The notes under the pieces were generated by a model, which searched no databases, was not told where the DNA came from, and saw only the letters and a list, made by a program, of their open reading frames with translations. The translations under genes and the position numbers were made by a program. Positions 22,620 through 37,047 of a DNA stretch of 64,000 nt are shown here, piece by piece. How positions within the stretch are numbered: position 1 is the stretch's first letter; every line of letters begins with the position of its first letter. The stretch covers positions 20,577,060 to 20,641,059 of the forward strand of contig OX442314.1 of the NCBI GenBank assembly GCA_949358305.1, given 5' to 3'. Source of the stretch: Strigamia acuminata (taxonomy: Eukaryota > Arthropoda > Chilopoda > Geophilomorpha > Linotaeniidae).

Positions 22620-23843
22620 ACGATGTCCACGTGTATACGACTCGTTTGGGAACTCTCATCTCAACCAAACAAATCTGTGCGCAATCTGAGAACAAACATT
22701 CTGTGAACTAACCAAAGGATGCACGGGAGAACCCGGCCCTCAATTGGAACACACCCCTGATAAAGCCGCCCTGCTCTAACAAGTAAGCTCGGCTCCCTAT
22801 AGAAACATGAACGACCAAAAGAATGCACAGTTAAGCCCCGTCGGGCCCTCAACTGAAAGCATGTCTTTAAAGGAGTCGAATAGGCCCCCAAATCATGGAC
22901 AAACACAATAAGCACAAAGATAACCGCTTCCCCTTGATTGGCAAAAGGATAAAGCGGGGGTCCCTTGGTGAGGGCTGTGTTCCAACCCATCCACACATTC
23001 ACTGTACCGATCTCAGCATTACAGAAACCTGGGCTTGTCCTGTGGGCCCTGATAGCATACTTTCCATTCCTGATGTTACTCGGACAAAAACAGTTTTCCA
23101 TTTCATACCGTTTGGCCACAGATTACAATTTCTTTACCTGCTATGTGATACTGAAATCCACCTCTAACATTCGTGAACTGCCTTTTACCTAACATACTGC
23201 CACAAACAACTTATTGTTCATATCCTATCAAATTATTGTCTGAAAAAAACAATTCGGATCATACCAAAGCGATGTTCGTTATACACCGTACTTGGCTTCA
23301 ACAACCAAGCTATAAAACCCAAGAGGAATAGTTTGCACTTTGGAAAATAAAGAAATAAGTTTGCCGTTAGGGAAACCAATTTGAATCTGTACTCATGAGT
23401 TGGAAAGCCGGGGTTGATATGCACGAGTGGTGTTGATGGGTCAGTTTTGGATCTGTAATTCATTTTGCCCGTGTGGCTAGTAAATATGCACATTTTGATG
23501 CCAGATTCCGTTTTGATACTTGGGACTAAACTATTTGTATGTACTCTGTATACAGCAAACAACATGTATTTTAGTTGTGATTGAATGTAATCCTGTGCAT
23601 GAGTAGTGACTACACATCCATTACAAACGGTAAGTATTTTGCTCGAGTGAAACAAACTTATGTTGCATTTGAAAGTTTTTACTGAAATAAAAATAAAATT
23701 CGTACAACAACTTTAGTTTTAAAGATATTCTATCAATTACTTAGGAAGTAAAAAAAAAAATAGTGTCAGGATAATACAATGAAACGACTAAATCGTGAAA
23801 TGACAAATTCAAACAATTATAAAACTTATTACAAAAATTCAAT
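22620..23843. other. GC-richer intergenic block with imperfect internal repeats, no recognised gene
   Basis: Roughly 22640-23640 is richer in G+C than its surroundings. It contains related segments such as GATGCACGGGAGAACCCGGC CCTCAA at ~22720 and AATGCACAGTTAAGCCCCGT CGGGCCCTCAA at ~22833, plus a partly inverted GAGGGCTGTGTTCCAACC at ~22972 that recalls GGAACACACCCC at ~22747. Open frames on both strands (22661-23119 -, 22895-23167 +, 23233-23655 -) show no domain I know. A repeat-derived segment is the simplest reading. Confidence 0.35.
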
Positions 23844-23849
23844 TTTATT

Positions 23850-26800
23850 TTATCGAACTCTCTTTTGCTGCCGACTTCTGTAAAGGTCAAACGCTGGCGG
23901 GGCAGATAAACTTTCATCATCGTCACTGTCAACTCCAGCAGTTTTCCGTTTTCGGGATCCAAACTCACTCATAGTCGTCAACTGATCCAAATATTTGCTA
24001 TCTTTTTCAACTCCGTTTTCAGATGGCTTTGGTGCTAGACACAATTTAATTTTCAATAAAATTCTGTAAATAAAGCGAAATATCTAACTTACGATCATCA
24101 GGTAATTTACACTTATTGAACACATCGATCAGCTGATCGATAGAAACGAAGGGACCCTAAACATACAAAGAAAGTAATTTTACATCTGGCAGCAGTCAAC
24201 AATTTAAAAAAAGTAATAATAATTACGTGAAAACAAATTGGTGGAGGTAACATTGTGAGCAAATGTGCAGCTTCCGGAGGTAGTGGGAAAACGCCACCCG
24301 GTATTGGATGAGAACCAGCAGCTAAAACAAAAATTATTAAATTTATTTCTAATGAATACAACACAAATACGATACAATCCTTACAATAGATCTGCTTCGG
24401 TTTGAATGGAATCATTTGTGTCGTGTCTGGTTTTGGATACTTTGGAAGATACTCGGAGTCATCAAAAATTGGTTCCCGTTTCACAGAAACTATTGTTGGT
24501 AATGAGTTTAGTTGCTGTTTGGATAATTCCTTCGAATAATAATATAAATATGTAAAAAAAAAAAAAGGTTCTATACAGTGCATGATGCCGTGATTGTTTT
24601 TACCTTATAACCAATTGCTTTTAGTTCTCCCATCGTGCATGGATACAAATCCATATATTTATACCTGTCTACTAACAACGCCGTTTCTTTGCCTTCGAAT
24701 TCTTGTAACTGCAATTATACAATATTTAAAATCATTTTTTTACTTCAGCATTAAAAAATTACATACTTTATCAATTACTGATGCTCGTCTCTTCTCAACT
24801 TTTAAAACACTCGATAAATCGCCAATATTGGACTCAAATTCTAAAAATCTATTCCAGATGTCTCTACAAATTTATTTATTAATTATAGTAAACGTTCCAG
24901 ACGGAATACAAGTAATAACTTACACTGATTTATGAGGAGGAAGGCTCCCAGAAGTAAGAACCCGCTCAAACAACACCCTTGTGTTGTTGTCCTCATTTAA
25001 ATGCGATAAAAAATCAATGTATGCCAAAATGTAATTTGGATTATCGGCATATTTTTTAAAACCTAATTCGAAAATCCTGATAGCTACATTCTTATCTTTG
25101 CTACAATAATATTCCATCAAAGATGCGGCTACATAAATGTGATGGTTGGATCGAATATCTTCCCGCGCTTTCTTGAAAACAGATCTTGCGGATTTGATGC
25201 CTTCGGCTCGCCTAGCAAACTTCATATACTGGATGTACGCCTAAATTTTAAAACAAATTATAGCATCAAACATTATATCCCAAAACGTGATTGATCTCAC
25301 CAAGGTAGGATCACAGTCCACAATTTCTGCAAACTTGTTGTAAATTTGATGAACTTTATCATATTTCATTCTTCCTTCTTCGAAATCAGCGTAGGCAAAA
25401 TATAATAACATGTTTTTTTGTAGCATTGAGTTAGTTGCTCGTTCGTATATAGTTGCAGCTTCTTCGCTAAACATTTTACCAGCGCTTACATCCTTAAAAT
25501 AAATAATAAAAGCATTAGTTCCTATAGTGTCGTGACCCAAAACGAACCCTTGTCGTAGCTACCCCTTTTTCCGTTAACAATTTACTCGATTGTTCTAAGA
25601 AAAGCGCTGCTTCGTACCATATGTCAGGATGATGACCCAAACACAGCAAACATTGCTCGTAAGCAAACATTACTAAAATCAGACAAAAATTTGATTTAAC
25701 ATTTATCAAAAATCAAAATTTCAAACGAACCTCTTTTGGTTATCATAGCATGATCTTCAGTGCGCAAAGGATTATTTTTTTCCCACGCGATATATTTTTT
25801 CCATAACTCCACTTGCTTAGCTTCCTCCGGGCTATTCTGCGGTGGAATTGAGGGTGCATTTCGGTTAAGACCACGAGTAACGGCTTCGTACTCTTTGGCC
25901 ACACGCCTGGCATTCATGTAATCGCGACTTCGGTCGGCAATCATCTTGTCCGCCAAAATTGTGTTTATACTCTTAAAAAAAAAAAAAAAAAAAAAATTCG
26001 TATTTGAAACGAGTATAATCACAAACAGAACTACCTGTTCGTATAAAATATATTCTTTCCACAGTTGTTCGATGTTTATCATCGGATTAACGCATCCACG
26101 TTGATACACTTTTCGCACAGCAGTTATACGCTGGTTTTCGGCGTATGAACCCACAGCTTCCCTAAATAGCAAAAATTGAAACAACAAAAATTAGTCGAAT
26201 ACATTTGCTCGTCTAGGAATCATTGAGAGACTTACACTCCTTTTAAAAAACCAATGTAGTCGCTCCAAATCTGATACGACATTATGTCCATTCCCATTTT
26301 GTCCAAAGCAAAATCGTAAGCCTGTGCCATCTTTTCACTAAATATAATTTACATAAATATGTATACATTTTATACAAATATTGTTTGTAAAAGTTTTGTA
26401 ATGTGCGTGTGAAAATAATAGCGTACCGATATGTGGGTAAGGAGCCTTTGGTATCTTTGACATATGTGAGATAACATTTCCAGAGATCTATATTTAACAC
26501 TTTCATAAGACACCTTTGAAACAACTGAAATAAATAAATAAAACAAGATGGAAAACAAAATCACAGGTACCGACATTAAAATAATCAACAGCAAAGTGGC
26601 CAAATGTTTTTAATTCTCCACATTTTTTTTCTTTCTTTTAATTCTGTTGTGATGATAGAAATAAGAAATAACCACAACAAAATTAGTTTATTAATTTGTT
26701 TCTTTTTATATTTAAAAAGGAAATAAAATAGAGACAAATAATTTAAATACTATTTTTATTAATCTTTTACGATTAAAAAAATAAAAAATAAAAATAAAAA

Positions 26801-28491
26801 TTGTTGTTTTGTATGTTGGCCACATTCATATAAAGGAAAACTTGATTTTATGCCCCGAATAAATGACACATCACTCAAGAAAATGACCACACACAAATTA
26901 CTCAACTTAAATGATGTTTTTATTGATTTTTGTAAGAAAAAAAAAACGTTTAGTGCAACACTTGCATTTAATTTTACATACCTTTTCTACTCTTTCAAAG
27001 TTCCTAGCCTTTATCTGTAATAAAACATTCAAGTTCGTCAAATAACACAAATTAAATTCAAAATAAATGATAAAAAAAAGTCCAACTGCGACTGGAAAAC
27101 AACGTTTCAATTCAACCGTCTTCAACAACAATAACAACTCAACTATTCATTGAAGATTAATCAGTTATTAAAACGTTCTTTTTCAGTTTTTATATTCAAC
27201 AATTTGTATACACAATTTAAAATTAAAATAGAATAATAATAAATATATAACTGAACGATGATTTATACCTCCTACGTGTTTCCCTATTTCACACACATCT
27301 TTAAAGTAGTATTCACGTAATTGAATTTTTTAAATTTAATATCAATTTTGATGTTTTTAAAATTTACCATCACGTCGATTAATATTTTCCATTTGACTAT
27401 GTGAATACTTAACTTTCATACACATTTAAAACATTTTTACAGTGCAAATCATTGGTTGCCGTTTCTTTTTCTTAACGATGTTTTCTGTCTTACTTTTCTC
27501 AATTTTTATATTTCGTTTCAGCTGCATACAATTCAAAAAGACTAGGAAATAATTTTTTTTTAAATGAATTAACACAAATTGCCAGACATCTTTTAATATC
27601 GTATCAGCAGCAACCACTGACCCACACAAGCATACGCACACATGTTCACATTCACACCTAAAAACTAAAGAATAAAACAGGACTCAAAAATTGAGACCAC
27701 ACACAGCCTAAAACATTTTCCTGACTTGTTTTGTGGAACTTTTTTTATTCTCTCAAATGACTAAATTTATCATCATTTGTTTGTAATTACAAACCATAAC
27801 ATCTCGTACAGAATATCATTCCACAGGAATGGCTAAATGTACAATTACATCACTACCTAAATGTATAAATACCTATTTCAATGTCAAAAATAAAAATAAA
27901 ATAATAAAAATAAATAAATAAAAATAAATTTGAAAAATGAATAAAAATAAATAAATAAATAAATAAATTCATAAGGCAAGGTAATTTAAAGAATTATTTA
28001 AGGAAGTGGTCTCGAATTGGAAGGCGAAACACATAAATTGGTTTAATTTGTGGGGAAAATATCGTTACAGTTATTAACTGTGAGCTAAATAATACAACAC
28101 CTCCTGTTCAATGTACAATTTCCAGTAGCGGCCTGAATTCGGGAACTGCGATACCAACTTCTCATACAACGGGCGAGCATCTTCGGGTTTTTTTGTCTGA
28201 AAATTTGTAAGAAAAACAAATGTGAACAATTTGTAACGGCATTCAATCGAGTTTTAAACTAAATACTTGAGCATCTCTGATTATCATACTCCACGCATCG
28301 ACATCGTAAGGGTTTTCTTCTAATCGTTTTTCAGCTTTTTTCAATTTATCGGGTAAGTAGCTTTGCTCCTGTAAAAACGATTTTATTTTCATTGTCAACG
28401 GAAAATGGCGTCGACCACATTTGTTCTTTCTTTATATTCGACTACCGCGATATTCACAACATACCTGTTGAGACGACGCCATGTTTCTCAT
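23850..28491 (-). CDS. CSTF3: CSTF3 / suppressor of forked, cleavage stimulation factor subunit 3
   Basis: Scaffold subunit of CstF, which binds the GU-rich element and stimulates 3' cleavage of pre-mRNA in the nucleus. Exons (minus): 28491-28465, 28368-28267, 28196-28101, 27014-26982, 26524-26427, 26337-26236, 26161-26035, 25971-25731, 25672-25563, 25492-25301, 25240-24924, 24863-24767, 24708-24604, 24529-24385, 24321-24227, 24156-24093, 24034-23850. All phases agree; 711 aa against 717 in human. HAT repeats fill residues ~20-540, with family blocks [69 protein letters not shown] Pro-rich segment ([18 protein letters not shown]) precedes GPFVSIDQL and an acidic/basic tail ending SRQQKRVR. 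Two in-frame ATGs (28491 and 28482) could start it. AATAAA lies directly after the stop (23849-23844, -). It is divergent from the CUB gene. Confidence 0.98.
27015..28100 (-). other. Largest CSTF3 intron, AT-rich, no gene
   Basis: The 1086 bp intron between CSTF3 exons 3 and 4 is an AT-rich stretch. It includes an (AAATA)n-like run at ~27890-27965 and several AATAAA or AATAAA-like hexamers on the minus strand. No coding exon seen. In Drosophila su(f), truncated transcripts are made by poly(A) site use inside an early intron; whether this intron does the same cannot be told from sequence. Confidence 0.6.
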
Positions 28492-29094
28492 GAAAAGAAA
28501 TGGATCAGATGAAATATTCAACGGCTAGCAGTTTAAAATCTTTTTAGAATCATAGAAGGCCAATTCGCAAACAAGCAGAATCGAGTCTCGGATCCAACCG
28601 TTAACGACACATTATACCAGCTAGTGACAGACCGATGCAGAATGCTAACTTGCGCCCTCTGGATGTCTACATCCCAAACTTCATGCAACTGCATGATCCA
28701 TCCAACCATGCATTCCGCATATGTTTTCAAAATAAGCTTTTGCGTTTGTTTACTGTGTATTTATTTAGTTTAGAATTTCACGTTTTTCACGTTTGGTTCA
28801 GTCCATGACAATATGCTATCACTTTTTCTGCCTAATTTTATTGTTGCAGAAATTACTATATGTATAATAAATTAAAAACTTCTTACAAATTATTTCAAAT
28901 AAAAATAAAAATAGAAACAAATTGCTTTATTAGGGTCTGGAATAAAATTAAATATCATTCTTAAATTAATGATTCAAAATATTCATTCTTTTCCGGGTTA
29001 GGGTCACAGGTAACTTTAATGTCATTATCTCTCAAGCTTGAAGACCCAGTGACTGTCCACTGCATCTGCTGCACATTCTCCACACTGGAGTAAA
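28492..29094. promoter_or_regulatory. Divergent promoter region between CSTF3 and the CUB gene, with CTCF-like motif
   Basis: 603 bp separate the two ATGs, which face away from each other. TTGCGCCCTCTGGATG at ~28650-28665 resembles the reverse complement of the CTCF core (GCGCCCYCTRGTGG with two differences). No clear TATA box at the CSTF3 side. A short GC-richer stretch (28540-28720) surrounds the motif. Confidence 0.4.
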
Positions 29095-30826
29095 ATGAAA
29101 GCAGCAAAACTTTTCCTGCTTCTAAGCTTTCTAGCAACAGCAACAGTAACGGCCAAATTGGCAAAAAGCACCAAAAAACAAAGACGTAAGTAAGAACTGA
29201 TGAAATTAAATTTTCAGTGAATATTTGATCGTTATAGTAATGAACCTCCTCTCAATGGTCCGGTTCAACAACGAACTTTGTTCCGGAACTGACGGCAGGT
29301 TTGGGAGTTGCATCCCAATCACACAATGTACTCAAACTGGAGGGGTCGCCAATGGGAGATGCGCCGATGGGTTTGGCGTTTGCTGCAATAGTGAGTAAAT
29401 TATTATTATTATTATTATATATTTAAAAAAATCAAATTGTAACTCTAGTGGAAGCTAGTTGTGGAGCGGAGATCCGGATAAACAACACTCATTTTGCAAG
29501 CCCCGGTTACCCAGGGTTTGTGACGCGCTCAGTTTCATGCCAGGTGACCGTGCACCGATTGAGCAGTAACATCTGTCAGATACGCTTGGACCTTGAAATT
29601 TTCAGTCTGAGTACCACCTTCAACGGAGGATGTAATATCGACTCACTTCACGTGTCGGGACAACAAAACAGCCAAGAAATACCAACAATATGTGGTTTAA
29701 ACGATGGACAACATAGTTAGTTACAGTTACTCTACACAAAAAAAAATAATAAAATACAATATACAATTCTTTTCCTTTAGTGTACATACACTTATCTCAA
29801 GAAAACTCAAACCCCATCATCTTAATGATGACAACGACGGGTGGACATAACAAAAGATGGAAAATTCGAGTTTCGCAGATTGAATGCGGCAGTTTATCAG
29901 CAGGTTACACTTACAAGTTAATGGCCAATTTCTTTCCAGGCCTATGCCTATGCCGTCAAGTGTTGACCTCTGCAGCTGTCAAAGTAGAAAAATTATCTTA
30001 GTAAAAGCAAATTGATGGCTGGAGGTGCAACTTTGGCGGCACAACGTGCAAAAGTCAAGTAACCGATTCATTCACGTTTCAGCACCCAGTAATTGCCTTC
30101 AGTATTTTGTTGGAAACACCGGAACATTCCGATCTTTCAATTTCGATTCGCCGGTACCGGATCCAGCTGGAGGGCAAGCGAATTACATGAACGGGATGAA
30201 TTACGCCATCTGCATTCGACGCGAAGCTGGTTTCTGTGGCGTGCAGTTTAAACCGGGAGAAAACATCCAAGGTGCTTTCGATCTTGATCCGGGCACTGGC
30301 GTCGACGACTTGAGTGCGAGCGACGCATTCTGCACGCACGATGCTCTCGTCATTCCTGCCGCAGCCAACGCGGGTGAACACGGTCTTCCCATACTCCAAG
30401 ACCCGACTGCGAGCAAGTTTTGTGGATTACGACTCAACGCTATACCGAATAGTCAAAGAGCGGACAACTTTGGGGTCATAAGTATAACGACATAAATATT
30501 TTATTATATATTACTTTTTTAAAAATTATAAATTAGTTTTGCGAAAACATTGCGAAAATTGTAAACCTTTTGTTCGTGTTTCAGCCACGTTGCCCGGATC
30601 GATCCAAGTGTTTTTCAACACGGACGCAAACCCACCAGCTCCACACAGATACGACAGAGGTTTTCACCTTCGGTTTCAACAACGTCCTTGTACCTTTTTA
30701 CACACTATGAGTCGTCAACCACAGCCCGACCCGTTAGCTGTTTTGAGCTATACAATCAATCAACTTAAAATACGTTCGCGATTGTCCAAATTGACTCCAC
30801 ATTTTTACAGAAAACCGCACTATTAA
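29095..30826 (+). CDS. Secreted two-CUB-domain protein with N-terminal Cys-knot segment (arthropod family of unknown role)
   Basis: Exons 29095-29185, 29238-29390, 29449-29715, 29781-29903, 30083-30481, 30585-30826; 424 aa, phases consistent. A signal peptide (MKAAKLFLLLSFLATATVTA) is followed by a basic stretch. A compact Cys-rich module begins ELCSGTDGRFGSCIP and ends CADGFGVCC. First CUB: from SCGAEIRINNTHF through CQIRLDLEIF, GGCNIDSLHV, ICGLNDGQHMY and KIRVSQIEC. Second CUB-like domain: from NCLQYFVGNTG through AICIRREAGFCGVQF, FCTHDALVIP, KFCGL and GFHLRFQQRPC. This arrangement is common in insect and crustacean secreted proteins annotated only as CUB-domain proteins. The ~45-residue basic tail after the last Cys is unusual. 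The splice 29903|30083 is the weakest; an extra exon near 29939-29990 is possible. It is tail-to-tail with BORCS5. Confidence 0.9.
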
Positions 30827-30893
30827 GTAAGATCAACAACATCGATACACACAGAAAGCGAGTTATTATTTTCAAGTGACTAGAAGTTGTTGG

Positions 30894-31819
30894 TTAGCCA
30901 GTCGTCCACACAAACGGTTCTAGCTGCTCCCCCGGTGGTAGCATTGCATTTAACGTTTCCATGCTTTCCATCGTTTGCTTTAATGTCATGTTGCAGCGTT
31001 TCAAGGTGCTAGATATTTCGTGAACTTTGCTTAATTTTTCTGCATATTTAGCAAACTTTTTTTGCCTTTCTGTTAACAGGTTTGTAAGCGTAGAAATTAC
31101 AAAGTCAATCTGTAAAATTCACCCAAGAAAATATTGTATTAAATAATATAAATAAGAGAAGTTTACAAAATTCTGTTTCTCTACCTCACGCACTCTGGTT
31201 GCCAGTGTATTTTGATCGGTCGAAACTACCTCGGCACACTGTTTTAAATGCTCTTGATACCGAGAACAAACGTTTAAAATACTTCCATAATCTAATTTAT
31301 CTAACACGTCAACATCTGTCATGGTAGGAATATTCAACGCCCCTCTCATAATTGGCAAAAATGTTGGAATTGTCTGAAAAAAAAAAATGAAAAAAATAGT
31401 TTTAAAAAATAAAACCAAACTGCGATTGTTATTACTTGCAGCCGACATAATTCCGAGTCATTTTCAGTTGATTCTTCGGGTTGATTTGCTTCCTGTACGA
31501 CGACAATATCATGTCCTGTCATTGACCGTGGACGTTGCGGCTTTGGGGATTTTCTGGGTGAAGGCGTCGCTGATCGTAACGTCGCGTGCATATGTTTGGA
31601 TTGCAATTTCGGAGAATCTAGTATAAAATGCACCGATGATGGTAATAAAATTTATATAATATATAAACAAAATAGAGTAGAAATACCTCCAATGGGTCTG
31701 TTGACAGTATAGGACACGTAAGGTATATCGTCCGACCCAATAGATGGACGTGGTGAAGTTTGTTTTTGCTTACTGGTGGAAGGAGTAGCTCCTTGTTGAT
31801 TACTTTGTTCGGAACCCAT
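30894..31819 (-). CDS. BORCS5: BORCS5 (myrlysin), BLOC-1-related complex subunit 5
   Basis: Subunit of BORC, which sits on the cytosolic face of lysosomes and recruits Arl8 and kinesin for outward movement. Exons (minus) 31819-31687, 31617-31436, 31373-31185, 31109-30894; 239 aa, phases agree. The N-terminus MGSEQSN is the myristoylation signal seen in human BORCS5 (MGSEQS). A Ser/Pro/Lys-rich linker (~10-85) is longer than in human (196 aa). Next come DIVVVQEANQ, LCRLQTIPTFLPIMRG, the helical ILNVCSRYQEHLKQCAEVV block, ERQKKFAKYAEKL and NAMLPPGEQLEPF near the C-terminus. Its stop is 67 bases from the CUB gene stop on the other strand, so the 3' UTRs must overlap or be tiny. The start shares a divergent promoter with ALKBH3. 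Confidence 0.95.
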
Positions 31820-32110
31820 ATTTGTTGCGGCTCTCAGCTCGGCTTCCAGAAACTTATTATCGCGTACTATTCAATTCCTTCGAGCCGCCATTTTGCCTGA
31901 AATCGCGGATCACGTCAATTGACGTCAGGAAATGTCATTCAGCACTAGTAATTCGAGAATTTTTATCTACGAACCGAGACTCCCGTGTTCTTGTTCAGAA
32001 ATAAAGCAGGCTGATAAAATATACAATATAAACTTTTTATATTTGTTTTGGTTTCGTTTTAGAACATATTGTTGGTTTGTATTTTATTCTGTTTCGAACT
32101 TGAAAAACGT
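31820..32110. promoter_or_regulatory. Bidirectional promoter of BORCS5 and ALKBH3 (YY1-like and CRE motifs)
   Basis: Only 291 bp lie between the two opposed ATGs. GCCGCCATTTTG at 31884-31895 is a full YY1-type match. Just beside it, ACGTCAATTGACGT (31912-31925) is a perfect 14-base palindrome that runs into the consensus CRE TGACGTCA at 31920-31927. There is no convincing TATA box. This arrangement is typical of housekeeping divergent promoters (established); actual use is inferred. Confidence 0.6.
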
Positions 32111-33489
32111 ATGGATAATAAACGACGCCAAGGTAATCGTGTTCAAGGAGGATGGTCGAAGCCGATTCCTTCCGGATCCCGAGCCAAACCCGTGCGGGAG
32201 GGACAATCGCACACTGGAAAAGCTTTTGAGTTTGAACAAACAGACCAAGCTCGAGTAAACACATCTATTTAAATTGTAAATCTCACATTTTAATTCGATT
32301 AATTCGCTTTTATTTTGTTAGGTCCACAGACAGAAACCTCCTGATATAATTTACAAGTATGTATAAATATTCTTATTTAAATCAATCTCTATGATTTTTA
32401 TTTTATTTTTAGCGAAAATATACTGTTGGAAGAAAAAGTTCTGAGTGAAACGACAAATGGAAAATCCATGTAATTGTAAAAATAAAACTCACGTGATAAA
32501 TTTTTGTGCTTAAATAACTTTTATAATTTCAGAATTCGTTATAATCCAGAATTTATAACAAATGCAGACGGAGCTTTCGCTCAGCTAGAAAATGGACAAT
32601 GGGAAGAAGTTAAAGGAATTGCCAGGGGAAAGGAATTTCTAATGCCCAGACAAATGATTTGGTACGGACCACGTCCGTATAGCTTTGCTGGTGCTACCCT
32701 GATAAATCACGAAGTTGTAAGCTTTTTAAAATAATAATAATATAGATGAAAAGAAACATAACTATAATTTGCTCCTCTGCTTTAAAAAATTTAGATGCCT
32801 CCAGTTGTACAAGAAATTAACGAACTGATCCGAACAATAATGAAAAGGGAGAACGTTTTTAATTCAGTTCTAATCAATCATTACCGCGATAATAAAGATA
32901 GTGTTGATTGGCACAGTGACGATGAAGCGCTGTTTGGAAAGGAGCCATACATAGCTTCCGTATCGCTAGGAGAGACGAGAAATTTTGATCTGAGACAGAA
33001 ACCGATTCTGGTATTACATTCTATTCACAAATTATGTCGGGTACAAGTATTGTTGCATTATAATTATAATTGTTGAAAACAATTGTCGCCCTTCAGTTTG
33101 GTGGGTAAACAAACAATACCTCTTCCTTTTTGTTGGGAACAAACTTGATTATACTGGTGATTTGCGTTCAAGGATTTTCCCTTCGTAACTTAACAGCTGT
33201 TGTTGGTTATTAAGTAGAATTAATTCTTTATTCACAGCCCGACACAACCTACGAATACAGCCAGATTGTTTCAATTCCTCTAGTTCATGGAAGCCTCTTG
33301 ATAATGGAGGGGGCTGTTCAGCTGGATTGGCAAGTTAGTAAAAAGCGAGAGATATAAATAAATAAAAAAATAAATCAATAAATAAACTAATTTTTTATTA
33401 TTCTCTTTTTTTTGCAGCATCGTTTGAGGAAGGAGTTCCATTCGAAGGAAAATCGAATTAATCTAACCTTTCGCGATTGCATTTGTTAA
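32111..33489 (+). CDS. ALKBH3: ALKBH3, Fe(II)/2-oxoglutarate-dependent nucleic-acid demethylase
   Basis: Repairs 1-methyladenine and 3-methylcytosine in single-stranded DNA and RNA by oxidative demethylation. Exons 32111-32254, 32322-32356, 32413-32469, 32533-32716, 32795-33010, 33238-33333, 33418-33489; 267 aa against 286 in human. The N-terminus MDNKRRQGNRVQGGW resembles human ALKBH3 (MEEKRRRARVQGAW), which separates it from ALKBH2. Substrate and fold blocks: PRQMIWYGPRPYSFAG, FNSVLINHYRDNKDSVDWHS, SVSLGETRNF, HGSLLIMEGAVQLDWQHR. Iron ligands: His180 and Asp182 (WHSD) and His245 (WQHR). 2-oxoglutarate is held by Arg257 and Arg263 in RINLTFR. All catalytic residues are intact. Poly(A) signal at 33507-33512. 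Confidence 0.96.
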
Positions 33490-33506
33490 CTTTGTAAAAT
33501 TGTGAC

Positions 33507-33512
33507 AATAAA
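33507..33512 (+). terminator. Poly(A) signal of ALKBH3
   Basis: AATAAA 18 bases after the stop, giving a very short 3' UTR. Confidence 0.75.
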
Positions 33513-33899
33513 AATAAACACGTTAATATATCAAGTTAAAAACAATGAATAAATAAGTGAGATGTGGGTTAATGGGATGCATTTGTCAATTAAGTTACAT
33601 AAAAATTAAGATGGTTGATATATGTGAAGGATTTCCTTTTTAATCTTCAGTCCTTATAAGTGAACCATCTGGGCTGGGTCGAAATAAGCAAAAACACACC
33701 AAATAAGGCATGCATCAACATAAACTCCATAAAATCATGAATCTAGGATATTTATTCACCTCTTTATAACAACTAATCCGCCTAGTTTTAACTCAAATTG
33801 TCGAGATTTAATTGCGAACTAATCTAAAATGATTGTATCAAAAATTACAAATCGTCAACTCGATACAATCGCAAATTATACGTTTAACACCAAATATTA

Positions 33900-34115
33900 T
33901 TGAATAATTCTTGGTGCTTTTACGAGTTGTGTTTCGGGGTGTTTAGAGGCTAAAACCGATTGCGCCAGACAAAGGTCACGTAGTCACGTGACTGTTATGA
34001 CGTAGCACATTGGCGAGTCATAAAACTCAGTTGACTCACTTTACTCTCTTAGACCGCCGTGGAAATTTAACAGTCGAGGTTCTTCGTGATCATACACTAC
34101 ATTTGACCAAGCAAA
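33900..34115 (+). promoter_or_regulatory. Beta-tubulin promoter and 5' UTR
   Basis: AGTCACGTGACT (33982-33993) is a perfect 12-base palindrome around the CACGTG E-box. It is preceded by GGTCACGTAG and followed by TATGACGTAGC, a cluster of bHLH-ZIP/CREB-like sites. CATAAAA at ~34019-34025 could serve as a TATA box for a start near 34046. No ATG lies between it and the tubulin start. Confidence 0.45.
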
Positions 34116-36902
<2,787 letters not shown>

Positions 36903-37041
36903 TTTTAAATCAGCTGCTTTTCTACTCTATTTTGTTATTGGTTAGATTTTTTAAAAATGTAACAAAAAAAATTTGGCATACATACCTAAATAAGTGGAAA
37001 TCCATAAGAATCTTCAATTTAAGTAAATTTATGTGCACGTG

Positions 37042-37047
37042 AATAAA
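37042..37047 (+). terminator. Poly(A) signal of beta-tubulin
   Basis: AATAAA 139 bases after the stop, followed by a T/G-rich stretch (GGCTTGTTTATGAGTTTC). Confidence 0.75.

Noticed and set aside
30079-30437. 106- and 78-codon minus frames
   Set aside because: Shadows of the second CUB exon, whose splice phases and cysteine pattern are clear on the plus strand.
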